The position numbers were made by a program, and so were the translations under genes. Positions 51,668 to 59,384 of a stretch of 64,000 nucleotides of DNA are shown piece by piece. Under the pieces are notes generated by a model that ran no database searches, was not told where the DNA came from, and saw only the letters and a list, made by a program, of their open reading frames with translations. Where the stretch lies: assembly GCF_007995085.1 (NCBI RefSeq), contig NZ_VOQS01000003.1:3038001-3102000 (forward strand). Reading direction: 5' to 3'. This DNA is from Paraburkholderia azotifigens. Its GTDB lineage: Bacteria; Pseudomonadota; Gammaproteobacteria; Burkholderiales; Burkholderiaceae. How positions within the stretch are numbered: the stretch's first letter is position 1; the number at the start of each line of letters is the position of its first letter.

Positions 51668-52885
51668 CTACTGAACTGATGGAGCGAGCACGGCACGGAG
51701 TTCGTCGTAAGCACGCTTTAGCCGCTTTGCTCCCTCTTGTATATCATCGACACCAGGCGCTGCGAACGAAAGCCGCAGCGTGCATGAGTCGACCTTGTCG
51801 GCAAAGAATGCTTTGCCAGGTACGAAGATGACCTTGTTCTCAATGGCCCGCGTCAAGAGCGTTGAGGCATCGACGCCATCGATACGCGCCCAGACGAACA
51901 TGCCACCTTCGGGCTCATGAAACTCCAATCTCTCGTCAAACTGGGCGCGCAGCTCATTGCATAGCGCGTCACTCTTGCGCTTGTACATCGCAGTAATGCG
52001 CGGCAGATGACGTTGAAGTGCGCCATCAGCGAGATACTCCGCCGCAGTCGCCTGAGTCCAGGGTGTGCTGCACAGGTCAACAGTCTGTTTCGCAATGACG
52101 CAGCGGCGAGCAATCTCTTTGGGCGCCACGGTCCAACCAATGCGTAGTCCCGGAGCGACGATTTTTGAGAGGCTCGCGAAATGAACGACCCAGTCACGCG
52201 CCCCGTCTACTTGAGAGGCGAGAGACAAAATCGAGGGCACCTTTTCCCCCGCAAACCTCAAGTCGCCGTAAGGGTCGTCTTCGATGATGAGAAACTCGTA
52301 CTTCACCGCGAGCTTGAGCAATGCGATCCGCCGCTCCTCAGAGAGAGTCGCACCAGTCGGATTCGCGAACGTCGGCACGGTATAGAGAAGCTTCGGCGCG
52401 GTAACGGCGCCGGAAGAAAGCAAGTTCGAAAGGCGGTCGACATCCAGTCCATGCGCGTCAACGGGTACGGTCACTATCCATGCTTGTTGGAGCTTCAGTG
52501 CTTGCAGAGTCGCAGGATACGCAGGCTGCTCCGTGAGTACTACATCACCAGCATTCACCAGAACACGAAGCAGGAGGTCCAATCCCTGTTGCGAGCCGGT
52601 CGTGACGACCAGTTCGTCGTTTGCACACTCGACACCCCGCTGCGCCATCAGCGCAATCAGTTGCTGCTTCAACTCGGGGATACCGTCGGTGGGCGCGTAT
52701 TGGAGGCATCGGACCGGGGTCTTGTAAGCGCGCTCCGTTGCTGTTTGCAATCCTTCAACATCGAACAGGTCACTGGCTGGATATCCGCCAGCGAAAGAAA
52801 TCATCCCTGGTTCACTCAGATACTTGAACAGTTCACGAATGGGCGAACCTGAGGGGTTTTGGAAAGGCGGTGTGAACTTGTACAT
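51668..52885 (-). CDS. PLP-dependent aminotransferase, 2-aminoadipate type
   Basis: A 405-residue fold-type I class I/II aminotransferase of the LysN/AADAT-like group. It has the N-terminal substrate-gate segment MISFAGGYPASDLF, PLP-binding VTTGSQQGLDLLLRVL, Asn in TVPTFANPTGATLS, Asp in IIEDDPYGDLRF, the Schiff-base Lys in FASLSKIVAPGLRIGW, and the carboxylate-binding Arg near TLRLSFAAPG. In a lysine cluster it should interconvert 2-aminoadipate and 2-oxoadipate with 2-oxoglutarate, although branched-chain or aromatic substrates are used by some relatives. It is the first gene of the operon with etfBA; its upstream region shares a 20-bp element with the binding-protein gene at 57435. Confidence 0.85.
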   Translation of the reverse strand: MYKFTPPFQNPSGSPIRELFKYLSEPGMISFAGGYPASDLFDVEGLQTATERAYKTPVRCLQYAPTDGIPELKQQLIALMAQRGVECANDELVVTTGSQQGLDLLLRVLVNAGDVVLTEQPAYPATLQALKLQQAWIVTVPVDAHGLDVDRLSNLLSSGAVTAPKLLYTVPTFANPTGATLSEERRIALLKLAVKYEFLIIEDDPYGDLRFAGEKVPSILSLASQVDGARDWVVHFASLSKIVAPGLRIGWTVAPKEIARRCVIAKQTVDLCSTPWTQATAAEYLADGALQRHLPRITAMYKRKSDALCNELRAQFDERLEFHEPEGGMFVWARIDGVDASTLLTRAIENKVIFVPGKAFFADKVDSCTLRLSFAAPGVDDIQEGAKRLKRAYDELRAVLAPSVQ

Positions 52886-53023
52886 ATCGTCGTTCTATGG
52901 CCAGTTGTTGATGGCGTATGGTTCTTCAACGAAACGATGCGGTTGACTGAGACTAGCAGCAATCCGAAGCGTATGGAGAAATCAGGAATTCATGTCTTGG
53001 ATTGTGGTCAACCAGAACCGCAT

Positions 53024-53074
53024 CATCAAACGATATCTATGCACTAGGTAGTGCGCAATTCTCATCACCCTTGA
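53024..53074. promoter_or_regulatory. Shared upstream element, copy 1 (aminotransferase operon)
   Basis: CATCAAACGATATCTATGCA at 53024-53043 is identical to 57570-57589; over the next 31 bases about two thirds of positions agree (GTA-TGC, ATCA, ACCC, TGA). This copy lies 139 bases before the aminotransferase ATG. Same spacing and same orientation at both genes suggest a binding site of a common regulator. Confidence 0.6.
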
Positions 53075-53184
53075 GTTAATCGAGCGTGCAAGTGCCTTCG
53101 GAACAAGGCTCTCTTGAGAGGCATCTGTACTCATGTGGTAATGAGGTGCTGATTAAGTCTTCTCAATGCGCTGGCGGACCAAAT

Positions 53185-53213
53185 AAAATGGCCCGAACGA
53201 GTCGGGCCATTTT
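53185..53213. terminator. Bidirectional intrinsic terminator
   Basis: A perfect 12-bp stem AAAATGGCCCGA / TCGGGCCATTTT with a 5-base loop. An A run before and a T run after make it work on both strands. It ends the FAD oxidoreductase transcript, whose stop is 50 bases away, and isolates the aminotransferase promoter region. Confidence 0.88.
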
Positions 53214-53262
53214 GTCGAAGAGAGCAGGAGCTATCTACTCATGTATTCGGAGCAGGTTAAAA

Positions 53263-54447
53263 CTAGACGACGTTTTTCTCAACGATAGGTCGGTTTTCAA
53301 GCACACGACCCCAGCTCATAGACGATAGGTCCAGAGAGGTGTACTTGCCGGCCAGAATCAATTCACTCACGCCCCGCCCTGTTGCAGGACCTTGTTGCAG
53401 GCCGTGCCCGCTATACCCATTGGCAAACACGCAGTTTTCGATGTCCGGGTGATAGCCGATGATTGCGTTATGGTCGAACACGTTGTACTCGTAGTAGCCG
53501 GACCAGCAGTTCTCTACGCGTAATGCCTCGAATTCAGGCACGCGATTCGCGAGCGTGGGCCAGATAACTTCGTCGAAGAGGTCGTGGTCGACTTCATCGA
53601 GCGGCAAATCGTCCGGATCATTGTCCGCCGACGGCGACGTACCAGTAATATAGGTCTTGCCTTCGGGACGGAAGTACACGCCAGTCGGGTCGATGAGGAG
53701 CGGCGCGTTGGTCAGGCGTGCGGGAGATGAGACGTTGAAAATGCTCCGTCGACGCGCGTAGACCGGAATATTAATGCCCATCATCTCCGAAATCGTGCGA
53801 GTCCACGCGCCTGCCGCGTTGACCAAGGTGTCGCACGCATACCGCTCGCCATTGCTCGCAAGGACATGAGTCACCTTGCGACCATCACATTCGATTCCGA
53901 TAACGTCGGATGCAACATAGCGCGCTCCCAGTGCTTGCGCCTTCTTGCGCAATGCCTGCACAAGTCCATATCCGTCGAACCAACCTTCCCCGGACACGCC
54001 ATACGCGCCGGCGACCAAGTCGTCAACGTTCAACCATGGGAACTTCGCCTTCAGGGCCTCGGCCGACAGGAGGTCGATGTCGGCTCCGAGGCTTTTCTGA
54101 AGCGCGTGATTCTCACGCAAGATGCCCTCGCCTGCGGGCGTGGCCAGGAAGAGATAACCACCTTCATGAAGGTCAATCTCCGGCTTGTTACCGTCGACCT
54201 CGAGGAGTTCACCGATGTTTCTCAGGAACTCAATGCCGTACAACGACATTTGAATGGACAGCGGCGTGGAGAATTGTTGCCGAATAGATGCTGCCGATAG
54301 CGCAGACGACGACTTCGCATAGCTAGGGTCGCGCTCGATGACTGTCACCGATACCGTCGGGTCTGAAGCCCGCAAAAAATAGGCGATAGAACTACCGATT
54401 ACCCCGCCGCCAACGATAACGACTTGAGAACTCACGTCATGCTCCAA
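53263..54447 (-). CDS. FAD-dependent amine/amino-acid oxidoreductase (DAO family)
   Basis: A 394-residue D-amino-acid-oxidase-fold flavoprotein. It reads VVIVGGGVIGSSIAYFLRAS (FAD Rossmann motif), then ERDPSYAKSSSALSAASIRQ, which places the flavin-covering Ser/Arg region, and the C-terminal VFANGYSGHGLQQGPATGRG, which binds the FAD phosphate and is typical of the sarcosine/pipecolate oxidase and FOXRED1-like group. In a lysine-degradation cluster it is the best candidate for the pipecolate or related imino-acid oxidation that yields aminoadipate semialdehyde (AmaA-like role). Reduced flavin might pass electrons to EtfAB. A terminator follows. The substrate is inferred from context. Confidence 0.8.
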   Translation of the reverse strand: MEHDVSSQVVIVGGGVIGSSIAYFLRASDPTVSVTVIERDPSYAKSSSALSAASIRQQFSTPLSIQMSLYGIEFLRNIGELLEVDGNKPEIDLHEGGYLFLATPAGEGILRENHALQKSLGADIDLLSAEALKAKFPWLNVDDLVAGAYGVSGEGWFDGYGLVQALRKKAQALGARYVASDVIGIECDGRKVTHVLASNGERYACDTLVNAAGAWTRTISEMMGINIPVYARRRSIFNVSSPARLTNAPLLIDPTGVYFRPEGKTYITGTSPSADNDPDDLPLDEVDHDLFDEVIWPTLANRVPEFEALRVENCWSGYYEYNVFDHNAIIGYHPDIENCVFANGYSGHGLQQGPATGRGVSELILAGKYTSLDLSSMSWGRVLENRPIVEKNVV

Positions 54448-54536
54448 ATTGCCAAATTGAGGACGCTCACAACTGAGCGTCCAAGATAACCATCACCGAT
54501 TCGCGACCCACATCGAAACCGGTTTGAAGGAATCAA

Positions 54537-56036
54537 TCAGTCGATGTTGAAGTCGATGCCTTGAGCGAGCGGCAACGCCGAGGAGAAATTGACCGTGTTC
54601 GTTGCACGGCGCATGTACGCTTTCCATGCATCCGAACCCGACTCGCGACCACCGCCCGTTTCCTTCTCACCGCCGAACGCGCCACCAATTTCTGCGCCGC
54701 TCGGCCCAATGTTTACGTTCGCGATACCGCAGTCACTGCCCGATGCAGACAGGAAGCGCTCGCTCTCACGCAGGTCAGTTGTGAACACGCACGAGGACAG
54801 ACCATGATGCGCGGCATTGTTCGCCTCGATAGCCTCGTTGAACTCGCTGTATTTCAGGACGTACAGGATAGGTGCGAACGTCTCTTTCAAGACGATTTCA
54901 GTCTGCGAGGGCATCTCTACAAGCGCCGGACGAACATAGAAGCCGTTTTCGTTTCCAGCGACTGTGTGACGTTCGCCGCCGAAAACCTTGCCGCCTTCAC
55001 TCTTCGCCTGCGCGAGAGCGGCCTGCATGCGATTGAACGACGGCTCGTCGATGAGCGGGCCCATCAGGGTGCCCTGTTCGAGCGGGTTTCCGATTGCGAC
55101 CTTGCCGTAGAACGTCTTGAGACGCTCAACAACCTTGTCATAGACGCTTTCGTGCACAAAGAGTCGTCGCAGGGTCGTACAGCGCTGGCCAGCAGTACCC
55201 ACAGCAGAGAACAGGATGCCTCGCAGCGCGAGCTCCAGGTCAGCCGTGCTCGAGACGATACCGGCGTTGTTGCCGCCGAGTTCCAGAATGGACCGACCGA
55301 AACGTCGAGCGACCTCGATACCGACGGTACGTCCCATCTCCGTGCTGCCAGTGGCACTCACGATGTTGGAGCGCGCGTCGGCGACGAGCTTTGCGCCCAC
55401 GTCGCGACCACCATTGACGAGGGCCGTGAGGCCCGCCGGTGCGTCACCGAATTCCTTCAGCGCGTCTTGCAGAATCTTTTCGACGGCCAACGCGGTCAGC
55501 GGGGTCTTTTCAGACGGCTTCCAGATGACCGCGTTGCCACAGACGAGAGCAAGTGCAGCGTTCCAGGACCACACCGCAGCCGGGAAGTTGAATGCGGAAA
55601 TGACGGTACAAACGCCCATCGGATGCCACGTTTCAGCCATGCGATGGCCCGGACGTTCCGAGGCGATAGTCAGACCATAAAGCTGGCGCGACAGGCCGAC
55701 CGCGAAGTCGCAGATGTCAATCATCTCTTGAACTTCGCCGAGGCCTTCCTGAAGAATCTTGCCGGTCTCGAGGGTGATGATACTTCCGAGCGCCTGCTTG
55801 CGTTCACGCAACTTCTCACCGAGCAAACGCACCAGTTCTCCACGACGTGGAGCCGGAACGTTGCGCCATGTCTTATATGCTTCCTGCGCCGATGCGAGCG
55901 CAGCATCGACGTCGGCAACCGTCTGGCTGGCCACGCGGCCGACGATTTTGCCGTTGATAGGCGAACGAACTTCGATGTCACCGACTTCCGCTTGATGAGA
56001 AATGCCGAGTTCCGAAAGGATGGTGGATGCCTTCAC
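54537..56036 (-). CDS. amaB: Aminoadipate-semialdehyde dehydrogenase (ALDH7/AmaB type)
   Basis: A 499-residue aldehyde dehydrogenase of the antiquitin (ALDH7) group, oxidising L-2-aminoadipate-6-semialdehyde to 2-aminoadipate with NAD+. The catalytic Glu is in SILELGGNNAGIV and the nucleophile Cys in GTAGQRCTTLRRLFV, the group's diagnostic version. Cofactor-binding is shown by CTVISAFNFPAAVWSWNAAL, WKPSEKTPL and SATGSTEMGRTV. Other marks are SNVNIGPSGAEIGGAFGGEKE-type sequence near the end (NVNIGPSGAEIGGAFGGEKE). It lies between the FAD oxidoreductase (89 bases) and the binding-protein gene, all on the minus strand. Confidence 0.88.
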   Translation of the reverse strand: MKASTILSELGISHQAEVGDIEVRSPINGKIVGRVASQTVADVDAALASAQEAYKTWRNVPAPRRGELVRLLGEKLRERKQALGSIITLETGKILQEGLGEVQEMIDICDFAVGLSRQLYGLTIASERPGHRMAETWHPMGVCTVISAFNFPAAVWSWNAALALVCGNAVIWKPSEKTPLTALAVEKILQDALKEFGDAPAGLTALVNGGRDVGAKLVADARSNIVSATGSTEMGRTVGIEVARRFGRSILELGGNNAGIVSSTADLELALRGILFSAVGTAGQRCTTLRRLFVHESVYDKVVERLKTFYGKVAIGNPLEQGTLMGPLIDEPSFNRMQAALAQAKSEGGKVFGGERHTVAGNENGFYVRPALVEMPSQTEIVLKETFAPILYVLKYSEFNEAIEANNAAHHGLSSCVFTTDLRESERFLSASGSDCGIANVNIGPSGAEIGGAFGGEKETGGGRESGSDAWKAYMRRATNTVNFSSALPLAQGIDFNID

Positions 56037-56283
56037 AGTAACGCCCCTTCTGTTTCCGATACGAGAATTGAGTAAGTTAGGAAACTATACGCTTCCGCTT
56101 CCTGCCCGACAATAAGCCAGGCAATGTTTCTAGTTTTTTTGCGCCGATTGAATAAATGGGGAATGCGCCCGCTGCACAGTGCATTTTTCTCATCAGAAAC
56201 TCCCGCAGGCCAGCTGCCACCTACTGTGGGCCGTGATGCGCGACCAGGAAGGCGCGTATGTCCCCGACGAAAACGCTGGAAAT

Positions 56284-57435
56284 TCAGTCCGAGGCCTTCG
56301 TGGTAACCGGCACCCAGGCGACGTTCTTGACCTGATACATCGTCGACCTCGGATTTCTCAGGTCGCCCGTCTGCGTGAACGCAATTTTTCCGGTGATGCC
56401 GGTGAAATCGACGGACCTGAGTGCAGCATTGATGTCCGCGGGCTTCGTCGAATTTGCCTTCTCGATAGAGGTGATTGCAATTTGGGCTGCGTCATATGCG
56501 AACGGTGCGTACGCGAGCATGTCGACACCGAATTTCTGCTTGAACTTTACTTCGAAGTCCTTGCCCTTCGGCAAGGTCGATAACGGCTGGCCATACTCCC
56601 AGACTGATGCTCCCTCCGCCGCATTTCCGGCGAGCTTGAGGAACGTTGCGTCCATCACTCCGCCGCCAGCGAGAAACTGAGCCTTCATACCCAACTGCCG
56701 CATCCGCTTCACCAGCATGGCGCCCTGCGCATCAAGGCCACCGAAGAAAAGAAGGTCGGGATTGCTGCTTTTGATGGTCGTGAGTTGCGCGCTGAAGTCG
56801 ACGGCCTTGTCGTTCGTGAATTCACGCGCGACGATGTTGCCGCCGGCCGCCTTGACTGCCTTCTCGAATTCGTCCGCTTCACCCTGCCCAAAAGCTGTAC
56901 GGTCATCAATGATGGCAATTCGCTTTGCTTTGGTAACAGTCACGGCATAGGTGCCAGCGTTGCCGGCGTTCTGCGCGTCAGTTGCAATCACGCGATAGAC
57001 AGAGGTTGCGCCTCCTTGCGTAATCATCGGATTGGTGGCTGCCGGCGTAATCATCGGGATTCCGGCACGGGCGTAAATCTTCGAAGCCGGCAACGTCGTT
57101 CCCGAATTGAAATGGCCGATTACCACCGCGACGTTGTCATCAACCAGCGACTGAGCCGCCTGAACGCCGATTCGAGGGTCACTTTGGTCGTCTTGAGACT
57201 TGACGACAAATTTCACCGGTTTGCCGCCGACAGTCGGATGGGCCGCGTTTGCCTCATCCACCGCCATACGCACGCCGTTCTCGATGTCCTTACCGTAGGC
57301 CGCGCTTCCGCCCGTCAGCGGAGCAGCGACGCCTATCTTGACCACCACTTCCTGCGCACTGGCGCCGCCTGCGATTAGAAGACCAGACACAGTAACGACA
57401 AGCGCGCGGTGGTAGGTGAAAAGACGATTTGCCAT
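56284..57435 (-). CDS. Branched-chain-amino-acid-type ABC substrate-binding protein
   Basis: A 383-residue periplasmic binding protein of the LivJ/HAAT family. A signal peptide (about 1-27: ALVVTVSGLLIAGGASAQ) is followed by VVVKIGVAAPLTGGSAAYGK, VVIGHFNSGTTLPASKIYAR (the ligand-contacting loop) and ITPAATNPMITQGGATSVYR. It should bind an amino acid and hand it to an ABC permease, but no permease or ATPase genes follow here, so it must share a transporter encoded elsewhere. The neighbours suggest lysine, pipecolate or aminoadipate as ligand. Its upstream region holds the second copy of the shared 20-bp element. Confidence 0.9.
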   Translation of the reverse strand: MANRLFTYHRALVVTVSGLLIAGGASAQEVVVKIGVAAPLTGGSAAYGKDIENGVRMAVDEANAAHPTVGGKPVKFVVKSQDDQSDPRIGVQAAQSLVDDNVAVVIGHFNSGTTLPASKIYARAGIPMITPAATNPMITQGGATSVYRVIATDAQNAGNAGTYAVTVTKAKRIAIIDDRTAFGQGEADEFEKAVKAAGGNIVAREFTNDKAVDFSAQLTTIKSSNPDLLFFGGLDAQGAMLVKRMRQLGMKAQFLAGGGVMDATFLKLAGNAAEGASVWEYGQPLSTLPKGKDFEVKFKQKFGVDMLAYAPFAYDAAQIAITSIEKANSTKPADINAALRSVDFTGITGKIAFTQTGDLRNPRSTMYQVKNVAWVPVTTKASD

Positions 57436-57889
57436 GAAGATGTCCTTTGATATCCAGAGTCGATTTCGGCGTTAATTTGCAGCCCAAGCTTAAGACAGGC
57501 CACACCACCCTCGCTGTGTGCAACTAAATGCGAAGATGCTGAAAGAATTCTGTGTAGTCAAAAGAACGCCATCAAACGATATCTATGCAGGACGTAATGC
57601 ATTTTTATCATTACCCCTGACGGGTCAGGGGTTGGCAGCCGTCAGGGAAAGTCTTATATACATCCGTGATTACCCGAACCTGGAGTTTCCGGGCGATTTC
57701 CTGCAAGGCCTCGGCTGCCAGACGGGTTGCGTCGCCGACACTTTGTGCGCCCGACGCATGAAGTCGTGTAGTTGTGCCGCGCCACTGAAAATAAAAGTCG
57801 TGATAAAAATGTCATGTAGTCCGGTAGGATGCCGACATATCGAGGGATGGACTACGTCATCGCTCCATGTTCAACTCCGCAGTCGTGCC
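57436..57889. promoter_or_regulatory. Divergent upstream region of binding protein and AraC-like gene
   Basis: About 450 bases without a gene. It contains copy 2 of the shared element (57570-57620) and just after it CCCCTGACGGGTCAGGGG (57615-57632), an inverted repeat with CCCTGAC / GTCAGGG arms that may be a terminator-like hairpin or operator. Confidence 0.5.
57570..57620. promoter_or_regulatory. Shared upstream element, copy 2 (binding protein)
   Basis: CATCAAACGATATCTATGCA at 57570-57589, identical to 53024-53043 with partial agreement continuing to the right. It lies 135 bases before the binding-protein ATG, nearly the same distance as copy 1 from its gene, so a common activator or repressor site is likely. 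The local regulator candidates are the XRE-cupin, AraC-like and LysR proteins. Confidence 0.6.
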
Positions 57890-58612
57890 ATGAATCTACG
57901 TTTCCGCCTAGCAAGAACGGTGAGCATCCAGAATGTGCGCTTCCCTTTTCCAATTCTGTGGCACGCTCACACAGGATGTCACCAGCTAGATGCCGAGGTA
58001 GCGCTGAAGCGATGCACCGCTATCGATGGCACGGGCTTGCACATACCCGCAGAGACGCTCTTTTCCGTAACTATCGAGCCCGGCATTGAAGGCAGCGCGT
58101 CTGGCACCTTAACGCTCGAATCATTCGAAATTCGCATCAGTGGGATGCCAGAATGGCAGGAACTGCATCACGCCTTCCGGCAACGCAAAACGCCGTTTGG
58201 CCGCACGCTCGCGCAGCAGATGTTCACTTACCCGGCGTACCCTTGGGCGACCTCGGAGGTGTCCAGCCGGATTGAAGTTGACAGTCGACGGTTGCGCTCG
58301 CGTTTATTCCAAGAGGCATATAGCTTCGCCGCTACATTACGCCGCTGCCGCATGCTCAGAGCCCTGCTGACAGCGCTCTCCGACGATGTAGCTGAATCCG
58401 ACCGTGATGGTCAGTTCATGCCGCAATGTCGATACAAAGTCGACTCCATGTTCAACGCAGCTTTTAATACGAAGCTGTCGACCATCGAACTGAGTCGGAT
58501 GTGGTCGACCTCACGTCCGCGTCACTGCCTCACAGAGCAGCAAAGGTGCATGCCATCAGCTTTTCCCGGCCACGTCAGCAGCAGTGAAACAGGCCTGCAA
58601 AGGCACTGGTAA
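57890..58612 (+). CDS. AraC-like transcriptional regulator, possibly degenerate
   Basis: A 240-residue protein. The N-terminal half (FPFPILWHAHTGCHQLDAEV; LHIPAETLFSVTIEPGIEGS) looks like a small ligand-binding domain, and the C-terminal region (TSEVSSRIEVDSRRLRSRLF then QEAYSFAATLRRCRMLRALL) like the first AraC-type helix-turn-helix plus linker helix. The second HTH that normally follows (the GF-D-x-x-x-F-x-x-F-K-x-x-x-G pattern) is not evident; the last 70 residues look unstructured. It may be an atypical or decayed regulator. The start at 57890 gives an internally consistent domain order but has no strong ribosome-binding site. Divergent from the binding-protein gene. Confidence 0.55.
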   Translation: MNLRFRLARTVSIQNVRFPFPILWHAHTGCHQLDAEVALKRCTAIDGTGLHIPAETLFSVTIEPGIEGSASGTLTLESFEIRISGMPEWQELHHAFRQRKTPFGRTLAQQMFTYPAYPWATSEVSSRIEVDSRRLRSRLFQEAYSFAATLRRCRMLRALLTALSDDVAESDRDGQFMPQCRYKVDSMFNAAFNTKLSTIELSRMWSTSRPRHCLTEQQRCMPSAFPGHVSSSETGLQRHW

Positions 58613-58615
58613 GAA

Positions 58616-58629
58616 TTTCTTATAAGAAA
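58616..58629. promoter_or_regulatory. Perfect 14-bp palindrome upstream of the XRE-cupin gene
   Basis: TTTCTTATAAGAAA is fully self-complementary and lies 99 bases before the XRE-cupin start, in its only upstream gap. XRE-cupin repressors bind such short symmetric sites, so it is a good candidate for autoregulation or for control of neighbouring genes. Confidence 0.55.
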
Positions 58630-58727
58630 CAGTCAAGAACCCCCTCATTTGGCCTTCGAACGGCTACGACGCGAATGGCTGGTATCATTGGAAACAATTT
58701 TTCCCACAACACTCTTCGTACTTCCGT

Positions 58728-59384
58728 ATGGACATCAACGGCGTTAGGCCCGTCGAGAGCACGGTCTCCGAACTTGGAAAACGCGTCAAGGCCGCGCGGA
58801 TGCACCTCGACTACACGCTTGAAGCGGCCAGTCGCGCATGCGGCGTGTCCCGCTCAACACTGTCGAAAGTCGAGAACGGCGTCATGTCGCCGACATTCGA
58901 CGTTCTTCAAAAAATTGTGCACGGTCTGAAAATCGATCTTGGGGAACTGTTCGGCTCCGCTACGCGGCCGAGGGCAAATGGTAGACGAGCAGTCACGCGT
59001 AAAGGCGAAGGCAAACCACATTCAGCAGGTTGCTACAGGATGGAATTGCTCGCCACCGAGTTGGCGAAAAAGTCGATGTACCCATTCCGTATCCGTATCA
59101 CGGCTCATTCGCTCGATGAGTTCACTGAATGGGGCCGCCACGAAGGCGAGGAGTTTTTGTTCGTGCTGAGTGGCTCGGTATGTCTTTACTCAGAACTGTA
59201 TGCTCCAACCGACCTGCAAGAAGGCGACAGCATTTATTTTGACAGTAGAACAGGACATGCCGCAGTGTCGACAAGCACGGAGGACGCAGAAGTCCTCTGG
59301 CTCATCAATGAAAGTGACAACTCCGTTCTCTACGACGTCGATACCAATTCCCCTGCTGCCAGTCGCAGCAAGGACGAGACCTGA
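58728..59384 (+). CDS. XRE-family regulator with C-terminal cupin
   Basis: A 218-residue regulator. Residues 12-70 are a lambda-repressor-type HTH (LGKRVKAARMHLDYTLEAAS, RACGVSRSTLSKVENGVMSP). Residues about 105-200 are a cupin (TEWGRHEGEEFLFVLSGSVC; LQEGDSIYFDSRTGHAAVST), which senses a small ligand. This class commonly controls amine and amino-acid catabolism (PuuR-like), in line with the module around it. Its 3' end overlaps the 3' end of the convergent FAD/Fe-S gene by 55 bases, so no terminator lies between them. Confidence 0.9.
   Translation: MDINGVRPVESTVSELGKRVKAARMHLDYTLEAASRACGVSRSTLSKVENGVMSPTFDVLQKIVHGLKIDLGELFGSATRPRANGRRAVTRKGEGKPHSAGCYRMELLATELAKKSMYPFRIRITAHSLDEFTEWGRHEGEEFLFVLSGSVCLYSELYAPTDLQEGDSIYFDSRTGHAAVSTSTEDAEVLWLINESDNSVLYDVDTNSPAASRSKDET

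Noticed and set aside
54561..56075. A 504-codon plus-strand frame opposite the aldehyde dehydrogenase
   Set aside because: Fully antisense to a gene with intact catalytic Cys and Glu; composition is not protein-like.
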